From contig NZ_AP022608.1 in assembly GCF_010728925.1 (NCBI RefSeq), positions 5,084,001-5,148,000 on the forward strand: a stretch of 64,000 nucleotides of DNA, in the 5' to 3' direction. This DNA is from Mycolicibacterium gadium (GTDB lineage Bacteria > Actinomycetota > Actinomycetes > Mycobacteriales > Mycobacteriaceae). The notes beneath the pieces were generated by a model. It worked only from the letters and a program-made list of their open reading frames with translations, was not told the origin of the DNA and searched no databases. Shown piece after piece: positions 16,935-25,637 of this stretch. Position 1 is the stretch's first letter. Each line of letters opens with the position of its first letter. The position numbers were made by a program, and so were the translations under genes.

Positions 16935-18166
16935 TGTCGTGTCCCACCTCGTTGCACATCCTTGAAGGGAACGCCCCGATCTGCGGCATACTCGCGCGGA
17001 AAGTCCAGCACGCGTTCAGCAATGATGTTGCGTGCGATCTCCGTCGTGCCGCCACCGATGCACACGGTCTGCCGAGACAGGTACTTCCGCCCGATCGCCA
17101 GGAGGTCCTCGTTTGCCGCACCCACCACTGCCCCCGGGCCGGCCAGCGCCACAGCGGCATCCAGATTCAGGTTCTCGCAGAGTGCGTAGTACAGGCGGGT
17201 GATAGAGCCTGACGCAGGCGGCATCAGCCCGGTGGAAACACCGTGAAAGACGCTCTCGCCCAGCGCTTTCTCGACGAGGCGGTGCGCCAGCGCACGCCCC
17301 GCCAGCCGCCGCGCCCACCGATCGCCGGACTGACCGGTGGCATGCACCAGAGCTACGAGATCGAAAGCGCCATCACGTCTTTCCTCGGAGGCGCCACAAT
17401 TTGCGTACTCGGAGCCCTTCGCCACTGCGCGACGCTCGTGGAACAACTGCCTGGAGGCGACGGCCCAGCCTCCTCCGACCTCGCCGACCACGTGCTCGTC
17501 GGACAATTCCACGTCGTCGAAGAACTCTTCGCAGAACTCAGCGGACCCGTTGACCTGACGGATCCGTCGCAGGGTCAGCCCCGGGGACTTCAGCGGCACC
17601 AGGAACATCGTCAGCCCCTCGTGCTTGGGCACATCCCAGTTCGTGCGCACCAGACACAGGCCGAAATCTGCGGCGAACGCACTGCTGCTCCAGGTTTTGG
17701 CGCCGTTGAGAATTCACTCGTCGCCGGCTCGGTCTGCGCGGGTCGTGACACCCGCCAGATCGGATCCGCCGCCCGGCTCCGACAACAGTTGACACAACAC
17801 CTCCTCACCGCGCAGCGCCGCCGCGATCCGCGTGCGCTTCTGGTCCTCGGTGCCGGCGTCGAGCAGGGTTGCGCTGCAGATCGTCAGGCTTGGAATGTTC
17901 AGTACCAGCGGCATCTCGTAGGGTTCGGCGACCGCGTTGAACGCGGCCTGGTACGCGTAGTCCAAGCCCAACCCGCCATACTCCGTCGGAAAGCAGATGC
18001 CTGCGAATCCGCCGTCATAGAGCCGACGTTGGAGCTCTCGTGCCCGCTGCCAAGTCCTCTCCTCGGCGCGATCCAGCAGGGGCGGGGTGTTGGCGGTCAG
18101 CGGCGGCATGTTGTCCGCGAGCCAGTCGCGTGCTCGGTCGGCGAACTCGGTGGGAGTCTGGTTCAT
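16931..18166 (-). pseudogene. Acyl-CoA dehydrogenase interrupted by in-frame TGA
   Basis: Read through, 16931-18166 encodes a full 411-residue acyl-CoA dehydrogenase. It has CQLLSEPGGGSDLAG, NGAKTWSSSAF and a C-terminal GGGTTEIARNIIAERVLDFPR. A TGA at 17714-17716 replaces the codon between DE and ILNGAKTW; in relatives this position is usually tryptophan (TGG). One G-to-A change therefore splits it into a 150-residue N-terminal piece and a C-terminal piece that could only restart at about 17650. Flanking sequence shows no other damage. It pairs with the fadE at 18163. Sequencing error is the main alternative. Confidence 0.82.
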
Positions 18167-19299
18167 CGCGTGGCAGCCAGTTCATCCGACAGCACGAATA
18201 CGTTCTCCTGGTGTTCCTCGGTAGTGCCGTAAAGAGTCCGATTGAGTTCCACCCGCCGCAGGAAGACGTGCAGGTCGTGCTCCCACGTCACGCCGATACC
18301 GCCATGGAGCTGGACACAGTCCTGCACGATGGCGGCCGAGTACTCGCCGACGTAGGCCTTGGCGGCGCTGACGCTCAACGCCGCGGTTAGGCTGCGATCA
18401 CCGACGTCGCGTACCGCGGTGGTGACGATCGCGCGGCACGCCTCCAGCTGCATCTTCATGTCGGCGAACCGGTGTTTGAGCGCCTGATAGGAGGCCAGCG
18501 GCCGCCCGAAGCTGTGTCGCTCCCGGGCCCACTCCACGGTCCTGGCGAACACCGCATCGAGGATTCCGATCATCTCGCACGTTTGAAGCAGCTGCGCAAT
18601 CTGGGACTGACGCGCAATGAGATTCGGTGTCTCGTGCGGGGTTCCGACGACCTTGTCCGCATCAACCTCGACTCCGGTGAATCGAACGGTCGCGTAGTCG
18701 CGCACCAGATCGATCGACGGCACCGGCTCGACCGTGACGCCCGGAGCATCGGCGGGCACCACCACCTGGATCGTCTGATCGTCGGCACGGCCCGTCACGA
18801 GGTAGTAGTCACAGCCGTTGCCCGCCTCGACGCGATCCTTGATTCCGTCGATCCGGTATCCGTTCGTCGACTTCGTCACGACGGTTGTGGGATCTGCGCC
18901 GAACCGCGCACCGCGTTCGTCCACCGCCCATGCGATGACGGCCGCACCTTCGACCAATGTGGCGATCATGTCAGCGTGCTGCGTGCTGTTGCTCGCGTCG
19001 ATCAAACCGGCCAGAGCCGCGCTGACCGGAATCAGCGGTCCGGGCGCGACGGTGCGGCCGATCTGCTCGGCGACCGAAGCCAGGTCGCCCACACCATTGC
19101 CGGACACGCTGCCGCCGCCGAGTTCGTCGGGCACCAGCAGACTGGTCCAGCCCAGTTCGGCGGCTTTTCGCCACCAGTCGCGGTCGTAAGTGTCACCTCG
19201 TCTGTGCATCTCACGGACGTGCTCGATCGACGCGTCGCGGTCGAGGAACGCGCGGGTGGTCGACAGAAAAAGGTCGACCTCGGCAGCCGCACGCGTCAT
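18163..19299 (-). CDS. Acyl-CoA dehydrogenase (FadE), short/partner subunit
   Basis: This 378-residue acyl-CoA dehydrogenase family protein has a C-terminal signature RHSFGRPLASYQALKHRFADMKM and QLHGGIGVTWEHDLHVFLRRVEL. As in the other pairs, the central SEPEAGSD motif is absent. ATG at 19299 was chosen because GGAGAGAGG lies just upstream; a GTG at 19317 is less likely. It overlaps the broken partner by ATGA and is first gene of the minus-strand operon 19299-14634. Confidence 0.88.
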   Translation of the reverse strand: MTRAAAEVDLFLSTTRAFLDRDASIEHVREMHRRGDTYDRDWWRKAAELGWTSLLVPDELGGGSVSGNGVGDLASVAEQIGRTVAPGPLIPVSAALAGLIDASNSTQHADMIATLVEGAAVIAWAVDERGARFGADPTTVVTKSTNGYRIDGIKDRVEAGNGCDYYLVTGRADDQTIQVVVPADAPGVTVEPVPSIDLVRDYATVRFTGVEVDADKVVGTPHETPNLIARQSQIAQLLQTCEMIGILDAVFARTVEWARERHSFGRPLASYQALKHRFADMKMQLEACRAIVTTAVRDVGDRSLTAALSVSAAKAYVGEYSAAIVQDCVQLHGGIGVTWEHDLHVFLRRVELNRTLYGTTEEHQENVFVLSDELAATR

Positions 19300-19340
19300 C
19301 TCGGCCTCTCTCCGCACGGTTGGCAGGTGTTATCAGTTAG

Positions 19341-19361
19341 ACAATATATGTCATAGTGTTC
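19341..19361. promoter_or_regulatory. Shared operator/promoter element, site 4 (divergent)
   Basis: GACAATATATGTC, an inverted GACA/TGTC pair, is followed by ATAGTGTTC. TAGTGT (19354-19359) is the likely -10 for the SnoaL operon on the plus strand. On the minus strand the complementary TGTC is followed by TAACTGATA toward the fadE at 19299. Confidence 0.68.
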
Positions 19362-19398
19362 TGGCCCCATCGTGTGTTCAGCTCCAGGAGGGCCTGCT

Positions 19399-19794
19399 GT
19401 GCCGTTGCCAGTCGAGGATGTCGTCGAGATCGAGCGGTTGGTCAGCCGATACAACTTCGCGTTCGATCGCCGCGACGCAGAGGGATTTGCTCACTGCTTC
19501 ACCGCTGACGGCAGTTTTTTCCTCGGTGATGACGAACAGACCCGCGGACACGACGGGCTGGCGGCCTACGTCGCCGCTACGGCGGTGTCCGGCCAGCTTC
19601 GCCACGTCACCACGTCGGTGTTGGCTGAAGGGGACGGCACGTCGGCGACCAGCCAGGCGTACTGCACCGTGTTCGTCTCGAACCCGGGCGGGGGATATCA
19701 GGTGATCGCGCAGGGGATCTACCGAGACGAGCTGACGAAAAATGCGGACGGATGGCGCTTCTGCAAACGCAGGTTCGACCAGGACCCGGCTTGA
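19399..19794 (+). CDS. SnoaL-like (NTF2-fold) protein
   Basis: This 131-residue NTF2-fold protein (IERLVSRYNFAFDRRDAEGFAHCFTADGSFF) has the conserved cone-shaped helix/sheet pattern and ends with WRFCKRRFDQDP. GTG at 19399 is preceded by AGGAGGG at proper spacing; the in-frame GTG at 19372 lies upstream of that site. It is first in a three-gene operon with a VOC protein and a DUF3237 protein. Confidence 0.82.
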   Translation: MPLPVEDVVEIERLVSRYNFAFDRRDAEGFAHCFTADGSFFLGDDEQTRGHDGLAAYVAATAVSGQLRHVTTSVLAEGDGTSATSQAYCTVFVSNPGGGYQVIAQGIYRDELTKNADGWRFCKRRFDQDPA

Positions 19795-20709
19795 GTGAGG
19801 ATTGATGTCGTGATCGCAGTGGGCAAGCAGTGGCACGTGAACCACATCGTCGACGACTATCGGACCATCACCCAGTGGTACCGCGACGTGTTCGGAGCGG
19901 TCGACGTTTTCACCGACGAGTGGCTGGACGCCGAGAAGCGCTGGGCGTCCATGGTCGCCATCGCCGATCTGGCCGTCGACGTCATGGAGCCCACCGCCGA
20001 GGGTGCAGATCTACCGCTCGGAAAGTTCTTGACGCGGTTCGGCAGGCACTTCCACGCCTCTGCGTACTTCGTGGACGGCCCGCCGACCGAGATCTTCGAT
20101 GCGCTGACCGCCCTGGGCGTGCGGTGCTTCGGGCTGGCAGGCGCCGGCCGCGACGTCATGGTCGAGAAACCGATGAGTCCGGTGTTCACCCACCCCAGGG
20201 ATACCGCGGGCCAGCTCGAGTTCATGCCTTTTTCGACTGCTCGACCGGGACCGCTCGGAGTCCCGGGGCGATGGGAGGACCCGCGCTTCGTCGACGGGTG
20301 GAGCAATGAACCGTGGCGCATGCATCCGCTGGCGATCACTGGTTGGCGGGTCGGCGTGGTGGTTCGTGATCTCGATCGCGCCACCGACATCTATCGCGCA
20401 CTCGGGGCCGACGTCGTCGCGAAGGACGACGGGAAACACGCAGAGCGCAACCGACTCGAACTCGGTGCGAATACGACGATCGACCTGATCAAGCCGCTGA
20501 CCGAGGATTCGGTGGCAGGCAGGGATCTGGCCCGTAACGGCGAGATCATGCATTCGTGCATCTTCGAGACTGCTGATCTCGCCGCGGCGGAGGCCCACCT
20601 TGTTGCCCATGACATCGTCATCGCCGAGCACGACGGCGATCGATTGATCACCGATCCAGCGAGCTGTTACGGCGCGGTGTTCGAGTTCGTCGCCGCGGAA
20701 CGAGGGTGA
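19795..20709 (+). CDS. Two-domain VOC/glyoxalase-fold protein
   Basis: This 304-residue protein has two vicinal-oxygen-chelate modules. The first is HVNHIVDDYRTITQWYRDVFG, with histidine ligand candidates; the second is about residues 180-300 (ITGWRVGVVVRDLDRATDIYRALGA, ending GAVFEFVAAE with the usual glutamate). Such proteins act as dioxygenases, epimerases or glyoxalases. The first GTG at 19795 directly follows the upstream stop; a GTG at 19810 with GAGG upstream is an equally good start. It overlaps the next gene by GTGA. Confidence 0.78.
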   Translation: MRIDVVIAVGKQWHVNHIVDDYRTITQWYRDVFGAVDVFTDEWLDAEKRWASMVAIADLAVDVMEPTAEGADLPLGKFLTRFGRHFHASAYFVDGPPTEIFDALTALGVRCFGLAGAGRDVMVEKPMSPVFTHPRDTAGQLEFMPFSTARPGPLGVPGRWEDPRFVDGWSNEPWRMHPLAITGWRVGVVVRDLDRATDIYRALGADVVAKDDGKHAERNRLELGANTTIDLIKPLTEDSVAGRDLARNGEIMHSCIFETADLAAAEAHLVAHDIVIAEHDGDRLITDPASCYGAVFEFVAAERG

Positions 20710-21143
20710 CGGTGACCGCGGTGCCAACGTCTCTGGATGCCACGTTGCGTCCGCTGTGCCACGTCACCTACGAGCTCGCCGAACCGATCGCGATCTCGAC
20801 GGGACCGTCGGGAAGCCGGACGATCGGTGAGATCACCAGCGCACGTTACGAGGGCGAGCGGTTGCAAGCATCCCTCAAAGGTCGTGCGGCCGCCGACTGG
20901 GCATTCGTCGAGCCGTCCGGGCGGGTCCTCGTCGATGCCAGGCTCACGCTCGAAACTGACGATGGCGCAACGATTCTGGTCACCTATACCGGACGGATGA
21001 ATGCCGCCACCGCGGGGGTCTACTCTGCGATGTACTTCGAAACCGGTGACCCGCGGTACGAGTGGTTGACCCGAATACTCGGCGTTGCCAAGGGATCCTT
21101 CGCGGGTGAGAGTCTGGAATACGAGGTCTACGAAGTCGTGTGA
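20706..21143 (+). CDS. DUF3237 family protein
   Basis: This 145-residue beta-barrel-like protein matches DUF3237. The evidence is RPLCHVTYELAEPIAISTG, a central GRAAADWAFVEPSGRVLVDARLTLETDDG, the tail DPRYEWLTRILGVAKG, and a closing YEVYEVV. Members occur widely in catabolic operons, but no reaction is known to me. Its GTG start overlaps the VOC gene stop. Confidence 0.8.
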   Translation: MTVTAVPTSLDATLRPLCHVTYELAEPIAISTGPSGSRTIGEITSARYEGERLQASLKGRAAADWAFVEPSGRVLVDARLTLETDDGATILVTYTGRMNAATAGVYSAMYFETGDPRYEWLTRILGVAKGSFAGESLEYEVYEVV

Positions 21144-21155
21144 CCGATGGGAGCG

Positions 21156-21170
21156 ACCTGCGTGGCAGGT
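21156..21170. terminator. Hairpin between convergent genes
   Basis: ACCTGC-GTG-GCAGGT forms a perfect 6-bp stem between the stops of the DUF3237 gene (21143) and the HNH gene (21186). No U-run follows, which is normal for this GC content. Its position supports a bidirectional terminator. Confidence 0.4.
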
Positions 21171-21185
21171 GAGTCGGGCCGACGC

Positions 21186-22745
21186 CTAGAGGGGGTCGTC
21201 GTCTTCATCGTTGGGTTTGAGAAGGCGTTCGGGGTGGTGGAGGTTGTTGGTGCGGGGTTGGCCGGTGTCGAGGTGCGGAGGCGGTATCCATTGGAAGCGG
21301 CCGTCGGGGCCGCGGCGGGTGGTCCACTCGGTGTCTTCGATGAGTTGGTTGTTGGGGCCGCAGGCGAGGGTGAGGTCGTCGATGTTGGTTTGGCCGTTGA
21401 GTTTCCAGTCCTCGACGCCGTGGTGGGCTTGGCAGTCATAGAAGGGGGCGGTGCATCCCGGGGCGGAGCAGCCGCGTTCGCGGCCGAACAGCGCGAGTTT
21501 CTGCGCGGCGGTGGCGCAGCGTTTGGCGCGGCCGAGGTGCAGCGTTTCGCTGGTGTGTTCGTCGAAGACGGCGAGGTAGTGGTGGGCGCCGCGGGCTGCC
21601 ATGGCGATGAGGTCGCGCATGGGTAGGCGGGTGCCGCCGCCGGTGACGGCGTACCCCGCGCCGGCTTGGAGTTCCTGCAGGGTCGTGGTCACGACCACGG
21701 TGGTGGGTAGGCCGTTCAGCGTCCCGAGAGTTCTGGAGCTCAGCAGCATCTCGAGGGCGGTGGCGAACGCGTCGTGAGTGTATTGGGCTTTGGTGCGGAA
21801 CTGCAGGTCGAGGAGCGGCTCGGGTTGCGGCAACGGCGGGTCGTCAGGATGTGTGGCGAACGGATCGCCCTCCCCGGCAACGTCATCGGCGGGCTCGTCA
21901 TCGGCCGTTAGCGCGTCGGTGTCCACTGGTAGCTCGTCGCTCAATGGTTTCGGCTGCGGCTCGCGCTCCTCGGTGAAGGGCAGCGTGTCTTGTGCGGTCG
22001 GAGCCTGCTCGGGCGGGGTGTCATCGGAGGCGGGCGATGGCGTCTTTGGGTGGCGGTTGCGTTCGGCGAATTTGGCGAGGACAGGTTCGAGTAGGGCGCG
22101 AGTTTTCGCCGAGATCCATCCGGACAGGTGGCTCAGGCCGTCGGGTTGTTGTGGGCCGAGGGTGAGGCCGGCTTTGCGGGCGGCGGCGTCGGCGGGTTCG
22201 TCCCCGTCGGGGTGCAACAGAGCCAGCAGGTGGATGGCGGCGATGGTCAGGGAGTGCGGGTCCAATTCGGCAGCGGCGCTGGCGAGGCTGTGTTCGGCTT
22301 GACCGCGGGTGACAGGGTCGATGGTGGCCGGCAGGGCTTTGAAGAACTTGCGGACGACCTCGACGTGTTCGTCGCCGAACAGTCCTGCCGCGAGACCGGC
22401 GGCCGTGTGTTCCCACTCCGGTGGTAGGTCCTGACCCTGCGGGGTGCGCTTCGGACCGAGCAGACGGGCGCGCGCGATTGATTTCAGGGCCGCGCCCTTG
22501 CTCATCCGGGTGCGCAGGGTGAGTAGCTGCCATAGCGAGGTAGCCCCCAATTGTTTGGGGTCTGCTTCGCGGTCCAACCGCGCCAGGATGGCGTAGCCCG
22601 TCATTGGAACACGCTGCGAGGCAGTCTGAATGGCGTCGAAGCACGTGAGCAGGTCGCGGTGCGACGGACCGTCTACCTCGGCGTTCAGCAGCGCGTCCAC
22701 ACCGGTGGTGTAGGCGGCGACCGCGTCCATGAGAGGCATCCCCAT
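21186..22745 (-). CDS. DUF222 / 13E12-repeat family HNH endonuclease protein
   Basis: This 519-residue protein has an N-terminal DUF222 helical domain, a variable Pro/Asp/Glu-rich linker (about residues 230-320) and a C-terminal HNH region. In the HNH region CSAPGCTAPFYDCQAHHGVEDW supplies two cysteines and the paired histidines, and LACGPNNQLIED the Asn part. This is the mycobacterial 13E12 REP family, multi-copy and probably mobile or recombination-prone. Start at ATG 22745 is chosen because a LexA-type box ends 4 nt upstream; further in-frame ATGs at 22739 and 22730 are possible. It is unrelated to the surrounding catabolism and may be an insertion. Confidence 0.9.
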   Translation of the reverse strand: MGMPLMDAVAAYTTGVDALLNAEVDGPSHRDLLTCFDAIQTASQRVPMTGYAILARLDREADPKQLGATSLWQLLTLRTRMSKGAALKSIARARLLGPKRTPQGQDLPPEWEHTAAGLAAGLFGDEHVEVVRKFFKALPATIDPVTRGQAEHSLASAAAELDPHSLTIAAIHLLALLHPDGDEPADAAARKAGLTLGPQQPDGLSHLSGWISAKTRALLEPVLAKFAERNRHPKTPSPASDDTPPEQAPTAQDTLPFTEEREPQPKPLSDELPVDTDALTADDEPADDVAGEGDPFATHPDDPPLPQPEPLLDLQFRTKAQYTHDAFATALEMLLSSRTLGTLNGLPTTVVVTTTLQELQAGAGYAVTGGGTRLPMRDLIAMAARGAHHYLAVFDEHTSETLHLGRAKRCATAAQKLALFGRERGCSAPGCTAPFYDCQAHHGVEDWKLNGQTNIDDLTLACGPNNQLIEDTEWTTRRGPDGRFQWIPPPHLDTGQPRTNNLHHPERLLKPNDEDDDPL

Positions 22746-22748
22746 GAG

Positions 22749-22764
22749 TCGAACATACGTTCGG
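22749..22764 (-). promoter_or_regulatory. LexA/SOS box
   Basis: TCGAACATACGTTCGG matches the actinobacterial SOS box TCGAAC-N4-GTTCGA at 15 of 16 positions. It overlaps a TATGTT -10-like hexamer and ends 4 nt before the HNH gene start. LexA boxes before 13E12-repeat genes are known in M. tuberculosis. Confidence 0.75.
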
Positions 22765-23034
22765 TTACCGACAAGTCCGGTCAAGTATGTGACAATTGAA
22801 ACTGTTGGGGCAAAAGAGTTTTCACGATTCTTCGGGGACGGAGCCCGGCGACGCGAATCTCGGGGCGAGCATCGCCAGATTTCGGTTGGCGATCCGGCGT
22901 CCGTCGGGAATATCCGGCCGTTGGCGATCGCCGACACCACGTCATCAAAGCGGGACTCGGAGGTCGCGGCCGTCGTCGCGGAACTCGCTTGCGATCAGCG
23001 CCGTAAGCCGTCGCGTCGCGTCGTGTCAACGGGG

Positions 23035-23961
23035 CTACACGAGAGCAGAGCGCCAATCGTCCACGACCACCAGGCGACCCGACGATGCCAGCGTGATGAA
23101 CAGCGAACGGCCGTCGTGGCTGAGCGCGACGTTGGTGGTCATCGGGTCATCGGCGACAATCGCACCGAGCAGTTGACCATCGGGCGAAAACGTCGTCACC
23201 CCACCGGTTCCCACTGTAGCGACAATGATCGCGCCGTCGGGAGCGACGCAAAGTCCGTCGGCACCGCCGAAATTCATCGGTCCGCCACTCGGCACCGTGG
23301 CCAGCCCCCGCGCGGAGCCGAGGCGGCCGGGGCCGAGCACCTCGAACTCCCAGATCCGCCGCGTCCTGGTCTCGGCGACATACAGCGTCGATCCGTCCGG
23401 GGAGAGCGCCACGCCGTTGGGGAGTTCCAGTGGGTAAACGATTTCGCGCAATTGTCCGTCGGGGGTGCCGTACAGGACGCCGGTGAGGTTTCGGCTCCGT
23501 CCCTGCACCGCGAAGCCATCGGTGACATAGAAGCCGCCCTGCGCATCCACGCAGATGTCGCTGGGCCGCGCCAACGGTAGTTCATCACCACCGATACTCG
23601 TGAACGTCGTTGTGAGAGTCGTGACCTCACCGTCGGCGGAGACGATCTGCAGTTGCGGGGTGACGGGTTGATCGGGCGCGCCGGCGGGCAGGAACAACGG
23701 CACGGAGCCGGTGATGGCGAACGGCCATGGCCTGACGGCAAACCGGGAGCCGCCGTTCTGGCACACTATGATTCGGCTGTCGGGCAATCGAGCCATCCCA
23801 TTGGGGCCGCCCCCGGTCACAACGAATGTCTCCACCGTGCCATCGGCGTGCACCCGGCTGATTCGGCCGTTGGCGATCTCCGAGACCAAGACCGAGCCGT
23901 CGTCATCGACCACCGGACCTTCGGGAAAGCCCAATCCCGATGCGATGCAACGTACTGTCAC
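23035..23961 (-). CDS. SMP-30/gluconolactonase-like beta-propeller protein
   Basis: This 308-residue six-bladed propeller of the SMP-30/gluconolactonase/strictosidine-synthase-like type shows GFPEGPVVDDDGSVLVSEIANGRI, the metal-site strands PSDICVDAQGGFYVTDG, NGVALSPDGSTLYVAETRTRRI and ADGLCVAPDGAIIVA. It may act as a lactonase. GTG at 23961 overlaps the acyl-CoA synthetase stop in GTGA, which fixes the start; in-frame sequence further upstream is the synthetase in another frame. It is last in a two-gene operon. Confidence 0.86.
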   Translation of the reverse strand: MTVRCIASGLGFPEGPVVDDDGSVLVSEIANGRISRVHADGTVETFVVTGGGPNGMARLPDSRIIVCQNGGSRFAVRPWPFAITGSVPLFLPAGAPDQPVTPQLQIVSADGEVTTLTTTFTSIGGDELPLARPSDICVDAQGGFYVTDGFAVQGRSRNLTGVLYGTPDGQLREIVYPLELPNGVALSPDGSTLYVAETRTRRIWEFEVLGPGRLGSARGLATVPSGGPMNFGGADGLCVAPDGAIIVATVGTGGVTTFSPDGQLLGAIVADDPMTTNVALSHDGRSLFITLASSGRLVVVDDWRSALV

Positions 23962-25514
23962 ACGGCCGCCTCGTCGGGGCTTTCGAACAGCGCGCGAATT
24001 CCCGGCTGGCTGACTTTCATCGATGGGGTTCGGGGGAGTTCGTCGACGATCTTCAAACCGGCGGGCACCTGATATCGGCTTAGCCGCCCACGGAGGTAGG
24101 TGAGCAGATCGTCGGCGGTGACGTCCTTGCCCTCGACGCACTCGACGGCTGCGACCGGAACCGCGCCGAGTCGTTCATCGGGCACGCCCGTCACCCCGGC
24201 ATCGCGCACGGCGGGATGCGAACGTAGAGCGGCGACGATATCGGCAGGTGTGACCTTGAAGCCGCCCCGGTTGATGACATCGTCGGTGCGTCCGTCGACG
24301 AAAAGGAATCCGTCGCTGTCGAGGCGCCCGAGATCGGTCGTGCGTACCCATTCCCCGCCTGCGGTGCGCACTTCAATGACGCCCTGCTCGCCTGCAGGGA
24401 CCTCATGGTCACCATCCGCCGCGACGATGCGTATCTCCCGGCCGGGTTGGGGCCGGCCCACACTGCCGCGCTTGGACTCGGCCCATTCGTGGTGCAGCTT
24501 CAGATTCCATCCCGCGACTCCGCCCGCGAACTCCGTCGCACCATAGGAGGGCAGCACGGCGACGCCGTATTTGTCTTCGAACGTCTCCTGCAGGTGGGCC
24601 GACAGCGGTGCGGTGCCCGATGTCACCACCTTGACGCTGTCGAACACGCCGGGGTCGACGTCGGCGTCCAATACCATTGCCAGCGCGGTAGGGACCAGGC
24701 TGACGGCCTTGGGTCGGTGCCGGACCACACGATCGATGAAATCGTCGACGGTGAACCGCGGCAACAGTGCGATCTGGCGGCCCTGACACACGTAGAGCAG
24801 TGTGCGGAACAGTCCAGACATGTGCACCAGCGGCGAACTGACGATCATCACACCCCGTCGCAGCCGTGGGCCGGTCTCGTCGTGGGACCCGTAATGAGCG
24901 CTGGCCGCTACGATTGTGCGTTCGAACGCGCTGTATGCCAATGGAATCCGCTTCGGCGGTCCCGTTGTTCCGCTGGTGAGCATCTCCACCGCGACTGCTG
25001 GATCGGATTGGCGGAACGGCCCGTCGCCGGGGGATTCGAGGCCCGTCACGACCTCGACAGGGCGGTCGGTCACCGATACGCGAAGGCCGAGCGCCCCCGT
25101 CGCGGCCTCCTTGACGCCCGCCCGGTCCCAGTCGACACCGCACGCCACCACTGCGGGTAGGCGGAGGTCGCGCATGTCGTGGCCCAGACCCTCGTCGCCA
25201 TGTGACGGATTGAGCGTGACGATGCAACAACGGGCCAGCAGCACTCCCAGCATCGCCGCGATCATTGCCGGATCGTTGCGCAACACCAGGCCTACCGGGG
25301 CGCCCGGGGCCAGACCAGCCGAACTCAGGCGGTTTCCTACTCCGTGGGCGACCGCTGCGAGCGACCCCCACGTTGTCCATGTGCCGCCGAACTCTATTGC
25401 GCCGGCATCAGGGTCGATGCCGAGGATCGCCTCGATACGGTCGGCGAGATCGGGTCGCGAATCAACCACATCCTCGGCGCGGTCGTCAGATTTGGTTGCG
25501 TCGGACCCCGGCAT
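23958..25514 (-). CDS. AMP-forming acyl-CoA synthetase (FadD-type)
   Basis: This 518-residue ANL-superfamily enzyme activates a carboxylate to its CoA thioester through an acyl-adenylate. The motifs are in order: LTSGTTGPPKRIP (ATP P-loop), PSYGATEFAGG, TTDLGRLDSDGFLFVDGRTDDVINRGG, and PRTPSMKV with the catalytic lysine near residue 500. ATG at 25514 is chosen for GGAGG 4-8 nt upstream; in-frame codons to 25586 are in the promoter. It is the only CoA ligase in the island and so a candidate for the entry step. It is divergent from the hydratase at 25638. Confidence 0.92.
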   Translation of the reverse strand: MPGSDATKSDDRAEDVVDSRPDLADRIEAILGIDPDAGAIEFGGTWTTWGSLAAVAHGVGNRLSSAGLAPGAPVGLVLRNDPAMIAAMLGVLLARCCIVTLNPSHGDEGLGHDMRDLRLPAVVACGVDWDRAGVKEAATGALGLRVSVTDRPVEVVTGLESPGDGPFRQSDPAVAVEMLTSGTTGPPKRIPLAYSAFERTIVAASAHYGSHDETGPRLRRGVMIVSSPLVHMSGLFRTLLYVCQGRQIALLPRFTVDDFIDRVVRHRPKAVSLVPTALAMVLDADVDPGVFDSVKVVTSGTAPLSAHLQETFEDKYGVAVLPSYGATEFAGGVAGWNLKLHHEWAESKRGSVGRPQPGREIRIVAADGDHEVPAGEQGVIEVRTAGGEWVRTTDLGRLDSDGFLFVDGRTDDVINRGGFKVTPADIVAALRSHPAVRDAGVTGVPDERLGAVPVAAVECVEGKDVTADDLLTYLRGRLSRYQVPAGLKIVDELPRTPSMKVSQPGIRALFESPDEAAV

Positions 25515-25590
25515 CACACCTCCCGATCTGCACCGATGATCTGCGGTCTCGACCGGCGAACGGACCGGTTCGTCGGTATGAGACACTTAC

Positions 25591-25611
25591 ACACTATATG
25601 CATATCTGTTG
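25591..25611. promoter_or_regulatory. Shared operator/promoter element, site 5 (divergent)
   Basis: ACACTATATGC followed by ATATCTGTTG keeps the ACA-N5-TG(T/C) spacing and the downstream TGTT. It lies between the divergent acyl-CoA synthetase (25514) and hydratase (25638). On the minus strand TGTGTAAGTGTC gives a second fit. It is one of the weaker copies. Confidence 0.5.
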
Positions 25612-25637
25612 CATCACGACTTCGATTGGGGTTAGCG

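Noticed and set aside
24409..25380. A 323-codon minus-strand frame within the acyl-CoA synthetase
   Set aside because: Out-of-frame reading of the synthetase, which has all ANL motifs in the other frame.
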